Positions 1 through 10,100 of a stretch of DNA of 64,000 nt are shown here, in pieces. Position numbers and translations under genes: made by a program. The stretch comes from Sphagnum magellanicum. Its lineage: Eukaryota > Streptophyta > Sphagnopsida > Sphagnales > Sphagnaceae. The notes below the pieces were generated by a model. That model searched no databases and was not told the DNA's origin. It saw only the letters and a program-made list of their open reading frames with translations. How positions within the stretch are numbered: the stretch's first letter is position 1; each line of letters opens with the position of its first letter. The stretch spans positions 24,510,501-24,574,500 of the forward strand of contig CM038908.1 in NCBI GenBank assembly GCA_021904315.1, read 5' to 3'.

Positions 1-146
1 AAAAACATTGTTTGCAACATTGTTATCTCCCTAAACAACATAAATATCAATGGATTAGTGATCATTATGCACATTACCATCATTAGTAACCCTTTTAGGT
101 GTGTCCCCAAATCTAATTTGAGTCTTTCCAAACTCCCCGCCCATCA

Positions 147-1290
147 TCATGTCATCCCTAGAGATTTTATCAATTGAGACCAAAAAAAGTATACCCACTT
201 AACCCCCCTTCCGATAATCCTAAGATGGGTGATTATTGTTGATAAAAAAACACCCTTCAAAGAAAGTTCATTAAATGTAACACTCGTTGAAGGAACATCA
301 ACCCTTCCATTGCTTGAACCACTTGTTTGAGACATTACAACCATAATCTACTTTAAACTAGCTATTGCTTCAGGATCAGCTACTTGCAAAGCCTCCACCA
401 AAGAGGGAATTATTGCCATTTCTTTGAGTTTTCATATGCATGCATTAAAGCAAATAGTCAATTTTTGAAGCATGAAAATAGAAGGTAAGCAAAATCAAGG
501 AATATCTCACATAACAAACCATTTCCCCCAAAAAAGATTTGAGTTTAGTTTATTGGTAATAAGGGACCGCACTATTGCAATTCAACTAATCCTTCAAAAG
601 TAAAAAGGTGTGTCAACAAAAACATACAGTTTAATTTCAAGACAATAGAAAAGGGAACATGATTTGATTAAGAATCATTGGCATAGTTGTGATGACCAAA
701 AATAATCAAAACCTTTTTTCTATCTAAGATCCATGAGAGATTCTTCAATTTCCTTGATTTTAACATCCAGTGCCACCACTAGGTCTTCTTGGTCCTCCTT
801 TGCAAACAAAGATTTATTTGTAGCGGCAAATGTTTATAAGTTCTCTTTATTCCTTCACTTGTACTCTCATTTATCATCATTTTCAATAATTTGGCCTTAT
901 CACCAACCTTTGGGACTCCAAGCAACATAACTTGGGTTAAATGACATTTTGTTTCGACAAGTTTTTCCTTTAACCTTTGTACATAAGCTTCACAAATTCA
1001 AATTGCATGATTGTAGTATCCAAAAGCTTCCTTTGGTTTCAAGTCCAATTGATGTGCAATAGTTATCTTAAAATGCTTATTCAAAATTCCATGCACTCTT
1101 AATTTCATACATTCCTACATCAATCTCACTCATTTGCACTCCTATCTCAATGGAGTAGAAACCAAGTTCTTCATTTGATTGAACTGCAATAGGTTTACCA
1201 ACATTTGCCCAATAAATACAAAAACAAAAGATCAAAAAAGTGAAAGAGAAAGAAGTATAATTCAATAAGGATACAATTTTCAGGTTCTAC
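147..1290 (-). pseudogene. NASP-like histone chaperone (SHNi-TPR) fragment, decayed
   Basis: Two stretches read on the minus strand resemble the plant nuclear autoantigenic sperm protein family, which are histone H3 chaperones with SHNi-TPR repeats. Between about 735 and 1210 the reading includes LDLKPKEAFGYYNHAI, a stop, then ICEAYVQRLKEKLVETK, matching the TPR helix pair that in plant NASP ends in a CxARxxRL-type motif. It is followed by the acidic coiled-coil-like KIKEIEESLMDLR after a frame change. Between 147 and 344 the reading STIITHLRIIGRGVKWV matches the conserved C-terminal THLGVVGRGVK-type motif of plant NASP. Stops and frame changes make it non-functional. The N-terminal end is unclear. 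The family call rests on remembered motifs, not an alignment. Confidence 0.62.
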
Positions 1291-1423
1291 CAACCCCTTT
1301 AAAATGCGTAAAACATTTGCATAGTCCTCAAAGCATGTTTTATAATCCTCTACAAATACAAATCAACCCCACTATAATCATACCTCTATGATTGTAAAGA
1401 AATCTTTACACTTACACTTTGAA

Positions 1424-1545
1424 AGTAACAATTGTGTCAATTTTAGCCCAATTGAAACAAACATAACATATACTAATGTGGTCACCACCTTATGACTGTC
1501 CTACAAAAAGTATGAAGCCATCGGTTTCATGGTGGATGGCAATGA
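1424..1545. repeat. SINE-like dispersed repeat, copy 1
   Basis: This segment resembles two others in the window (about 3985-4110 and 13700-13835). Shared blocks in order are a TTTGAA(A/G)GTAAC-like start, TTTTAGCC, the core TCATAACCTTATGA or a variant, and a TTCATCATGG-like end. Copy 1 is the most diverged. No protein is evident in it. It lies between the NASP-like and FRIGIDA-like fragments. Confidence 0.5.
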
Positions 1546-1970
1546 TTAACTTCCATTATGCCTCACTTCATCATCTTTCAACAATTAGTGTAAATAGTGC
1601 AAAACAATATGTTAAAAATGTAAGAGAAATAATCATTCAAAAGTTGAGTATCTATTGCACATTTCTAGGAGCAAAAGAAAGATTTAGTAATGATGTTGGT
1701 TAACATTCAAGAGACATAGCTAATAAAAAAAGTCAACAATATCATTTTCAAGCTACAAACAATGTAAAGGCCATTTTTAGCAACCATCCCTTGGGTAAGT
1801 CATTCAACACATGAACCAAATGTTTGAATGAGTGTGGAATATACATCAAACATGTGATTATAGTAATTAGAATTTGTGAATAGTGGATAATTGAATAACA
1901 TCAAAGCAGGAAATTTTGAAAAGATTAAAACAAAAGGAAACAAAAAACGAAAGAAACAAAATTAGTGTAC

Positions 1971-2720
1971 CTAGAGAACTACTATAATTCCAAGCTTCTC
2001 AACTTTCTCCAAAGTTAGCTCTAAAAACCTCGAAAGAAGGAATGGCATTGAGGGAAATTGATTTTTTAGATCATACTTTTCAATATACTTCAACATTGTT
2101 TTGAACATTGCCAACTCCTTCATTGTTGCATCATTTTGCATCAAAACAAATTGCATATGTTAATAGATCTTCTAAGGAGTTGCATAACAAGAAATATCTC
2201 ACGAGTACTTATGTTTCATGTCAATTATAACTCAAAAAAAAGAACCCATAACCACAAGATTGCAAAGTGAATTATGATTACCTGCATAATAGTTAAGCTG
2301 TTTTGTTTTCTAGTCTTCAAAAGAGATTGTGTTGTCTTCTGAGCTTCCTTTAGATAAGTCTTAAGCAAGGGAACATGTTGGACATGATTCATAATCCCAA
2401 ATGAGTGGGCAAAGGAGAGAGCTTCAATTTGCTTGCATTTTTTTGCAAGCTTATTTACAACATCTATAGTAAGAGAAAAGGTGAAGGATCATTGAAAACC
2501 ATGAGTACATGTCTTTGGAACCATACTACTGGGAAATTCAATATTCAACAAATTGGAAAACTCTACAAAAATTGACAAGATTCCAAGGTATAATTGCATA
2601 GATGTGAAAACAATCATCATAACACATACAACTAGTTCATTTCCCAAGGATGGACTCAACATATATGCAAATGTAAGGAACATTAGACCTAATACACATG
2701 TGATCATAATCACTACATGC
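1971..2720 (-). pseudogene. FRIGIDA-like protein fragment, decayed
   Basis: FRIGIDA-family proteins are plant nuclear scaffold proteins, best known from FLC activation. An open minus-strand exon at 2282-2463 reads DVVNKLAKKCKQIEALSF then AHSFGIMNHVQHVPLLKTYL and KEAQKTTQSLLK. It follows the family pattern of a (V/I)xxLVxKGKQLEAVxF block followed by PPVPLLKAYLKDxRK. It has a good acceptor (pyrimidines then ctatag) and a CAG|gtaatc donor. After a short intron, 1971-2140 reads NDATMKELAMFKTMLKYIEK, matching the next family block (NEATNKELAALRxVIKCIE). Its acceptor is lost (CAA instead of CAG). Upstream, 2489-2720 holds a poorer match to the preceding helical domain with stops. Retained introns indicate a genomic rather than an mRNA-derived copy. 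Confidence 0.8.
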
Positions 2721-3563
2721 TAAACATTCAATAATAGTGCACTCCTTCACTAAGACCATCTTCATCAAAATAAGAAAAATTCCCAAGATTTACAAAAACA
2801 ATTCAACTACCCATATTATGAACATCCTTATGTTAAAACATGAATTCTACCTACAAGTTGATCAAACTTTGGTGATATAATGCAATAATCCTTTTTGTGT
2901 GGCTTTGCTCATGGTGGGACGTATGGAACTAAAGGTTCAAAAGGCGAAAGTCTCCAAACCTTGTTATAAAATGACCAAAGGTTTCAACATGCAAGCCCAT
3001 ATATGTGGCCAAAATACATGAGACCGTTAGCTTGTGAAAGTGTCACTAATATGTTTCATCCGGTGAGTCAATCATGTTCATTGTCTCTTGCCCCTACATG
3101 ATTGCTTAATGTCAATGATTGATTCACATAACAAGGTGAGAAAAAACACAAGGGTAAGCTTCTATTGAAAGTTGAAGTCCTAGTATTTAGTAAGAGGATT
3201 GTGAATTTGGCCATATTTAATGGGTGGTTGCATGCTCTTTTAGAAACCCAATGCATCATTTAACTATTCTTTGCATAGTCCAACAAGTGCATATTGCATT
3301 ATATTTAGACTTATAACATCAATGAATTATAACATTGTTGCATGTTAAAATTTCAACAAACACATAATCCAAGGGACACATAAATGATGTGCAACAAAAG
3401 TTCAATGGGCTCTACAAATAATTGTGTTCCCAAAATCTCCTATCCATATTCTATTTCAACTCCAAAGGCTTTATATAGCCTAAGACACAACAATAGACTA
3501 AAATCAATTGATATGCAATGTTTGGTTTGGCAAAAATTTAGGTTAAGAGAGATATGCTACTAC

Positions 3564-3800
3564 CTTCATGCTTAAGAAGGTGGTAGCAACATGATGACTT
3601 TCCAACACAACTTTATCATTATACCAAAATGCAATAGAATCATTTGCAACAACTAGAAATGCATTGGTGAAACCAAGGTGATCAAAATCATGGCATAATG
3701 TAGCAATAGCAAGAGTAAATATCTCCAATTCATTCAACCTTTGTGCACCTTTTGTGAGAATGAACAATAATTTCTTGTAATCCACATTCCATCCATGGTT
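3564..3800 (-). pseudogene. Class I cyclic-nucleotide phosphodiesterase exon, decayed
   Basis: The minus-strand reading contains the class I PDE signature: LNELEIFTLAIATLCHDFDH, then LGFTNAFLV, and YNDKVVLESHHVATTF. The HD of CHDFDH supplies metal ligands, and the YND..VLE.HH block is diagnostic of the family. The exon ends at a plausible AAG|gtagta donor. Just upstream, where the first metal-binding motif HNxxHAxDV should lie, the frame reads NHGWNVDYKK, so the second His is missing, and a stop precedes it. No other PDE exons or a cyclase domain could be read with confidence nearby. In streptophytes class I PDE domains are known fused to adenylyl cyclase (CAPE). Whether this piece came from such a gene is inference. 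Confidence 0.8.
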
Positions 3801-3984
3801 TCAAAACCCTAATTGTGATTGTACCACCATAAAACACAAATAACATGATCTTTCACTACCTACTTCATGAAAATTGCAATTGCAACAATATTTTTATATT
3901 TGACAAGGTGGGTTCTACTATCCAAAGAAACATAAAGGACAAAACAAAATTAATGATGAAGTTGCAAAAGGAATTCCAATGTAT

Positions 3985-4110
3985 TTTGAAGGTAACCACT
4001 TTGCATCACTTTTAGCCAAACCAAAATAAACATGACGAGAATAAGTGGGTCATAACCTTATGAATGTCATTCATAAAATATTAGACCATCACCTTCATCA
4101 TGGTCTCATT
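3985..4110. repeat. SINE-like dispersed repeat, copy 2
   Basis: This is the second copy of the short dispersed repeat, lying between the phosphodiesterase and cyclin H fragments. It is close to the copy at about 13700-13835 inside the SAC3 gene (roughly three quarters identical by eye over some 85 bases, including the GTCATAACCTT core and TTCATCATG). No coding capacity is visible. Confidence 0.6.
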
Positions 4111-4358
4111 AACTTAATTTCATTCCAATAGTGGGTGTTGATGAGCATTAATGATCTGGTCAAGACCTAAGGAAAATAATCATATAAGAATTTGCATCTT
4201 GAGTTTGTCACATTCCCAAAAATAACAAGAAGATATAATTATGATGTCATTTAGTACTTAACAAAAGGCACAACAAAAATATACAATTGCACATATAAAA
4301 ACATTCACCTAAAGGACAATCAGTTCATTTTTTAACACTTGACTTAGGGGTTTTGCTA

Positions 4359-4712
4359 AATGCCCTTGCTTAAATCCTCTAGTGCAGATACATGGAACTC
4401 TTCTACTTTGCATGACAAGTAGATGCATGTGAGCTTGCCCCATCCCACAACATTATGCTCCATCCTATTTTTTTGGTTATTGGTACTATTCAAATTGAAG
4501 AGTGCAATATAACTTAAGAGCTCTATATATGGCCATATGTATACTTGCATTACATGCTAGAATAATATAATAGCATAGTAATTTCCTAATTTACATTTGC
4601 AGCAAATAACATCTCTTGGACATTGCAAAATTCACATTATGTGTTTGGGTTCATGCTCCATCATAGATCACTCCTAATAGAATTGCTTGAAGTATAGGAT
4701 GGCAATTGCTTG
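4359..4712 (-). pseudogene. Cyclin H (CYCH-like) fragment, two exons, decayed
   Basis: Cyclin H is the regulatory partner of CDK-activating kinase (CDKD) in TFIIH. Exon A (about 4636-4712) reads QAIAILYFKQFY, then two stops, then MMEHEPKHIM. Exon B (about 4359-4434) reads LTCIYLSCKVEEFHVSA then LEDLSKGI. Together they match the first cyclin box of plant cyclin H (FKRFYLKWSVMEH..P..IMLTC(I/V)Y(L/A)ACK(V/I)EE). An intron of about 200 bases still separates the exons. Its acceptor has CAA where CAG is expected. The stop codons within exon A and the loss of everything else make this a pseudogene fragment. Confidence 0.82.
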
Positions 4713-6640
4713 AAACACAAGTAATTGGTCACTAGAAACAATATTCATTTTAGGGAAACACACCTTACCACAAATTTTAGAATTATTACCACTAATTTGC
4801 TTATGGTTGTTCCGTCAATCATAATGGCGTTGACCAATATAGGGTGCTATTGGTGTACATGTTACATATAGTGAGAGCACATTTATTTTCCTGATAGTGA
4901 AAAATGGGGTTGAGCTCCAAATCACAACACCTCATGGGTGCTATATAACAATTTCAAAAAAGGTCCATTTAAACCTATATTTTGTAAGGGAAGGAGAAAG
5001 CTATGTTGACTTGCTAAATCTTTTGTTCATAAAACCTTCACAAAAGAAGCTCTTCAACTATAGTCAAAGGCGATGGTAAGGATCCTTGTCCTATTCCAAA
5101 GAACCACAAAGTTGTTTTGAAATTGCATTCATATGATCAGAAAAAGCTCATAGATGGCAAATGCAAACTACTAAAGGAAAATTGAACATGATTTGCAAGT
5201 ATACAACTTTGCAACTATGTAGAACAATTGGAGAAAAAACAATAGGGTTTCCCTACTTCATTGTTCCCATCTTGAATCACATTTAGACTATAACAACCTT
5301 CATTACACCAGTTGCCACACAGTTGTTTTTGTACAAAAAATGCCAATTCTCACATTCCCAAAAACAATATGTATTTTGTAGAATGAACAATATCATGAAC
5401 AACCCTTCACCAAGATCTTTGACTTGTTTCAAAAGCCAAGCTCCCCGCTTTGATCCATCATCTATCATTCCATAAGTTTTTCTCTAGTTCAAGGACAAGT
5501 ATTTGCAATTTCTTAGACACTTTATTGGACATAGCCTAATCCTAAACTATTTGAGCTTTTGCCCACCCTCATGCAACAAACTCTTGTGTTTTGAATGAGC
5601 CTTCATGTTGCTTTCCTTTTCCATTACTCCTATAGCAATGATCTTCTTTAGCTAGTGTTGTGGCCAAGTTTTTTGTTTTGCTTGTTACATGGTGAAACCA
5701 TTGCAAGCTACAAAAATGCTGGCTAACAAGATGTGAACTTGTGTGCCATAAGACAATGTAGAATGTCCAAAATTTTAGAAAGAAGAAAATCAAGAATTTG
5801 TTTTTTGAATTACTTGCTGCTCCTCAAAAAACAGGTTGTGCTTTTGCAAATTAGAGCCACTTATTTTTCCACATGTGTGTGTTTTGGAGCTTTTTCTTCT
5901 TCTTCATTCAAAAAATTAGGTTCTTTGTTCTTTTTCTCTACATCAAGCTTGGATATGGTTACTTGCTAGAGGAAGAGAAGCATTTGTGTCAACAAAATGG
6001 GACAATTGGAGTGACAAGACTACTGTGAACAACAACATACTACCACTTCCGCCAACTTTGCAACCTTCTAGAATCGATAGCAACAACGACAACAAAGTGG
6101 AGATGCATCTCCACGCACAAACAATGTGTCTTTTCATACAATTAATCAAAGATGTGTCTTAACAATGTGGCTTCATATCTAATACTAAAAAAATGTCTTT
6201 TCATATATAAAAAATTAGGGCACACAAATATACATGGCTTTTAGCCATAGACTTTGGATAAATCTAGAGAATAGTTATGATGTGCAAGTAAATTGTGATT
6301 TCAAGTTCAAATAAATTCATACAAAAAAAATTGAACCCCCAAACAATAATGGAACCATTAAAGGAAAAACTAGAATAAAACAAAAACAAAATAATTTAGA
6401 AAAAAATTAGCAATATTTTGTTGATTTTGAGTAGTGTTATTCACATTTTTTGAGACATTGCTGGACTTTTTGAACAATTTCATAAATTTCCTAAGCAAAT
6501 TTTTATCCTTTAAAACTAGCTTTTAACCATTGTAATCATTAAGACTTTGTATGACCGAGTTACCACATTTGATACATTCTTAAAATTAGGTCAAAATAAT
6601 CCTTAAAGCATATGTGGGGCAAGATGCAATATAACTTTGA
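4713..6640. other. AT-rich stretch with unidentified decayed coding-like pieces
   Basis: No intact gene is visible. The minus strand at about 5283-5530 reads SKKLQILVLELEKNLWN, and after a frame change GAWLLKQVKDLGEGLFMIL, which looks like a decayed coiled-coil exon I cannot name. The plus strand at 5941-6162 has an open frame containing REAFVSTKWDNWSDKTT with no stop for some 70 codons, also unrecognised. The part from 6163 to 6640 is plain AT-rich DNA. Confidence 0.3.
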
Positions 6641-6644
6641 ACAG

Positions 6645-6875
6645 GTTTAGGGTTGCGTTTCAAAAACGCAATAATACCTTTGGAATGGGTTGCAAAATAG
6701 ATCATAAAATGCAATAAAAACAATCTTTACAGCAATTTTTTTAAGAATATAGAACATGTGTGAATATGCAATAACTTTGAAGGGTTTAGGGTTGCATTTG
6801 AAAATGCAACAATACCTTTGGAATGGGTTTTGATACATGGGTTGCAAAATGCAATAATAAATGTGGTTTCTTCCC
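6645..6875. repeat. Direct repeat with hairpin cores, downstream of SAC3
   Basis: Two related units start near 6648 and 6788. Both contain TTTAGGGTTGC, a small inverted repeat, then AATACCTTTGGAATGGG and a GGGTTGCAAAAT motif. The hairpin in unit 1 is TTGCGTTT/AAACGCAA and in unit 2 TTGCATTT/AAATGCAA, so both stems pair fully despite differing at one base pair. It lies 300-500 bases past the SAC3 stop and may fall in its 3' untranslated or flanking region. Confidence 0.6.
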
Positions 6876-7168
6876 TTCACAATCAAATAGTATAATACTG
6901 TGCCATTATCAGAAGCACCCCCAGAGACAGGAGAGACAGAGAGAGAGAACTTATCATCATACAGAAAGTTTACACTGAAGAAGCTCGTTGCAAGTTTTTG
7001 TTGCGGCAAGCCAATCACTGAGAGTCCTCTATGTGTTGTGTCCAGTCCAGTAAAATTTCCTAATGAGCAAATGGAAGCAACATTGGATTGGCAACCATCA
7101 CTCGCTACAACCTGATGACATATCAAAAGAACCATGACAAAGCTGGATAAGCACCAGATTCAGTCTCC

Positions 7169-10100
7169 TCAAAGTCCTAACCCAAAGCTTTCTCCGAGTT
7201 TTTGATCAATACCCTCTTGTGCCCTCCAGCATTGTATCAACAAATCCTCCAGGTCTTTCACACCTCCATTCAACCAGGTCCATGAAGGCAGATGATTGCC
7301 TACATCTCTAATCCTTTCCTGTGCACCCTCTACATGAAAATTCACTGTCATGCTTTGTGCTGCATCCATACTGAGACTATCCCCCTCTGCCAGCCGAATA
7401 TCTGAAGTAAAGAGAGTGTCTGCAAAACACATATCTGAGCTAGCCCTGCGCACAGAACGGTCAACATCCGTCTGAATCTTTACTACCATGTTTTCAATCT
7501 CTATCTCCTCTGCTGTAAGTGGCAACTTAAGCCTTCTGTGAACTCGAAAAGAGTTATCCTCATAATCCTCTAGGGTACCTCTGTTTGAAGCCATTTCTTG
7601 AGAGCTGTTGAATCTGTGCTTGTGATTCAACAATACTGATGACTCATTGGCAGAATTCTTTACATCTATAGTGGGCACTGAGTTCACAATAATCTCAGGG
7701 CTTAGAGTGAGCTTGCGCTTTTTGAGTGTATTTGGAAAAAAGTCATTGGTAGGCTGTCTTCTCAACTTCCCTTGATGCACTTGACGAATGTCATCATTGG
7801 GGGAAGTTGAGGAGACAGACCAGCCACATCCTGGTGAAGAAATTCCTGCATCTCGTTCTGTTCTGTAGGAGATCAGTGGTTCTTCCCTTGTACCCTCCAA
7901 TTCTGGTCCAAGCCTGCCAAACGGCTCTGTAGACCCATTATGATTAGATCTAGGCTCCACTTCTGGTTTCTCCACAAAATCGTTGAGAATGAGGCTTGCA
8001 TGGGGTGGAAATGCAAATGAGCTGCCTGCAACAATGTCACTGGCAAAAGGAATGCTTTGTTCAAAATCATCCAGCTCCAGATGATGCTCAGTCTCTGCTG
8101 CAAGTACAAATACAATAGGAGGGGGCTCACTGTTGAGAAGCAGTAAGCGAGCTTGATACACAGCTTGGAAGATACTAGCCCAGCGAGGAACTAGCACACG
8201 GCCTGAGGCAGTCCACTCCAGTGAGCATGCTCTCTGTACCATCAGCTGTGCTTGACGAATGGTGGCTGCACTCTCTTGTCCTGTGCCATCAAGAAGACCC
8301 AAGTACTGCCGCAATGAATGCTCCACTATTGCCTGAAGCCAGATATTCAGAAAGCACAAACAATTAGCAAACTACAGCATTGAAAATGGGATCCTTGCTC
8401 AGCAAATCAAACAGCCCTAGAAAGACCTACTGAACAACATTGTTAATCACAGTTTAGGTTCTTTGGTATCAATTCCATATACCAGAATATACCACACATC
8501 CCTAGAAAACTCAAGAGAAACCACATAGGACTATCCAACTCACAGTGCAATTTCTTGCTTTATCTTACCTTCTGGTGCCGAACATTCTCCCAGTCACTTG
8601 TGGGTGAACCTGGCCTCAGCTGCTTCATGGTTGGAAAAGGGGGCAGTTGTGCCAAACGTAGAGCAGTAAATATTGGGTCCAGATTTACAGGATCATTCCA
8701 TCCTTGTCGAGGTAGAACTTGGGACAATAACCCATTCACCTCAGCATCCACCTCTGGGGGTGGCCAATGAGGAGGAGCACTGTCAACAGCACTGCGGATT
8801 CTGCTCATTGCTGATTCCAGAGCATGATTAAAAGTCAACACACATCGCTCAGGACTGACTTTTGAAGCAGCAGTGACTGAGAGCAGCTTGAGATGCCCAT
8901 CTAGGTTGTTCAAGACAACATCTCGAATGTGCTGGCATACCAGATTCGGTTGTGAGGGCATGTTATTTGCTAACCACACAAGCCCTTCCTTAAGATAGTG
9001 GTCACTGTAAAGACCTCGCCCGGCCAAAGTATTTCCATGAGATTTGACAAACGTGGGTGAGATGTAATGGCATGCTATTCTAGTCCTATCCAGGTCCTCT
9101 AGTCCCAAAGACCCTCTAAATCTATGTTCTTCATTTCTGAATGTGTCCCTCTGTGGAGTAAAAACAAGCAGGAGAGGCACCTGGGCACCAACAGGCAATG
9201 ATTGAACCACTGCAAGTAGTCGAGCACGTTCCTCACTAATCGGACGGCCTTCCTGAAGTAGAAACACAACACCACTGGCCCCGTATCCATCAGTAACCCC
9301 TAATTTTTCCCTGCTAAGATCCATATCCTTGGCCTCGAACCAGAAGCCTAATGAATCACCTTCAGGAGGGAGAAGTTGTCTCCCTGAAAGCTTAGTGTGC
9401 AGCCACTGTCCAGCTGAATTTGATGCATTTGGCTCGCCCACAGATAGTAAGAGCTTGAAGGTGATAAACCTTGGTACTGGTATTCTCTGCTGAAATATCG
9501 GAATGACCACAGATGCAATGTCTAAGGGCCTCCACATCTCCCAGAGTTTATCTCCTCTCTCCCTTGCAACTTGATTCAATGATGTGACACTGAGAATGGG
9601 CTCAGTTTTTGATGTCAGCACCTGTTGATACCGGACAAACACTGGAAGTATCATTCTATCCACATCATGGAGATCACACTCCCATTCACACTGACACTAT
9701 GGAAATTGAACAATCCACTAAGCACTCACATTGGATTTGCAATTTACTCACCATGTCTCTGCTCAGCTGTGAGCTCACAAGAGCAGGACCTGCCGAGAGA
9801 GAGCTTAATGCCGCCTCTGCCTTCTTCCTTCGACGTACCTTTTCTTCAGCCCTAAATGTGGCTCTGCGTTTCCATCGTCTGAGATGACACAGCAGGCAAA
9901 GATTTGTAACAAATGGTTAGATCTGGGATTATCAAAAAACTGAGATCTGAAGATATGGAGTGCACTGAAAGGTTTGCACCTCAGCCATAGGCGCATCCTC
10001 CCAGCACTTGCTTCTGATCTGTAAGAGGCCAGTTTTCTCTCCTCTGCTTCTAGCCTCTTGGCTTCAGCTGCAGCTGCTTGCTTTGCTGCCCATTTTGCGG

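Noticed and set aside
2880-3060. GLHVETFG on the minus strand as an adenylyl cyclase motif downstream of the PDE exon
   Set aside because: Tempting because PDE and cyclase are fused in CAPE, but the following residues do not continue the cyclase signature and stops are close.
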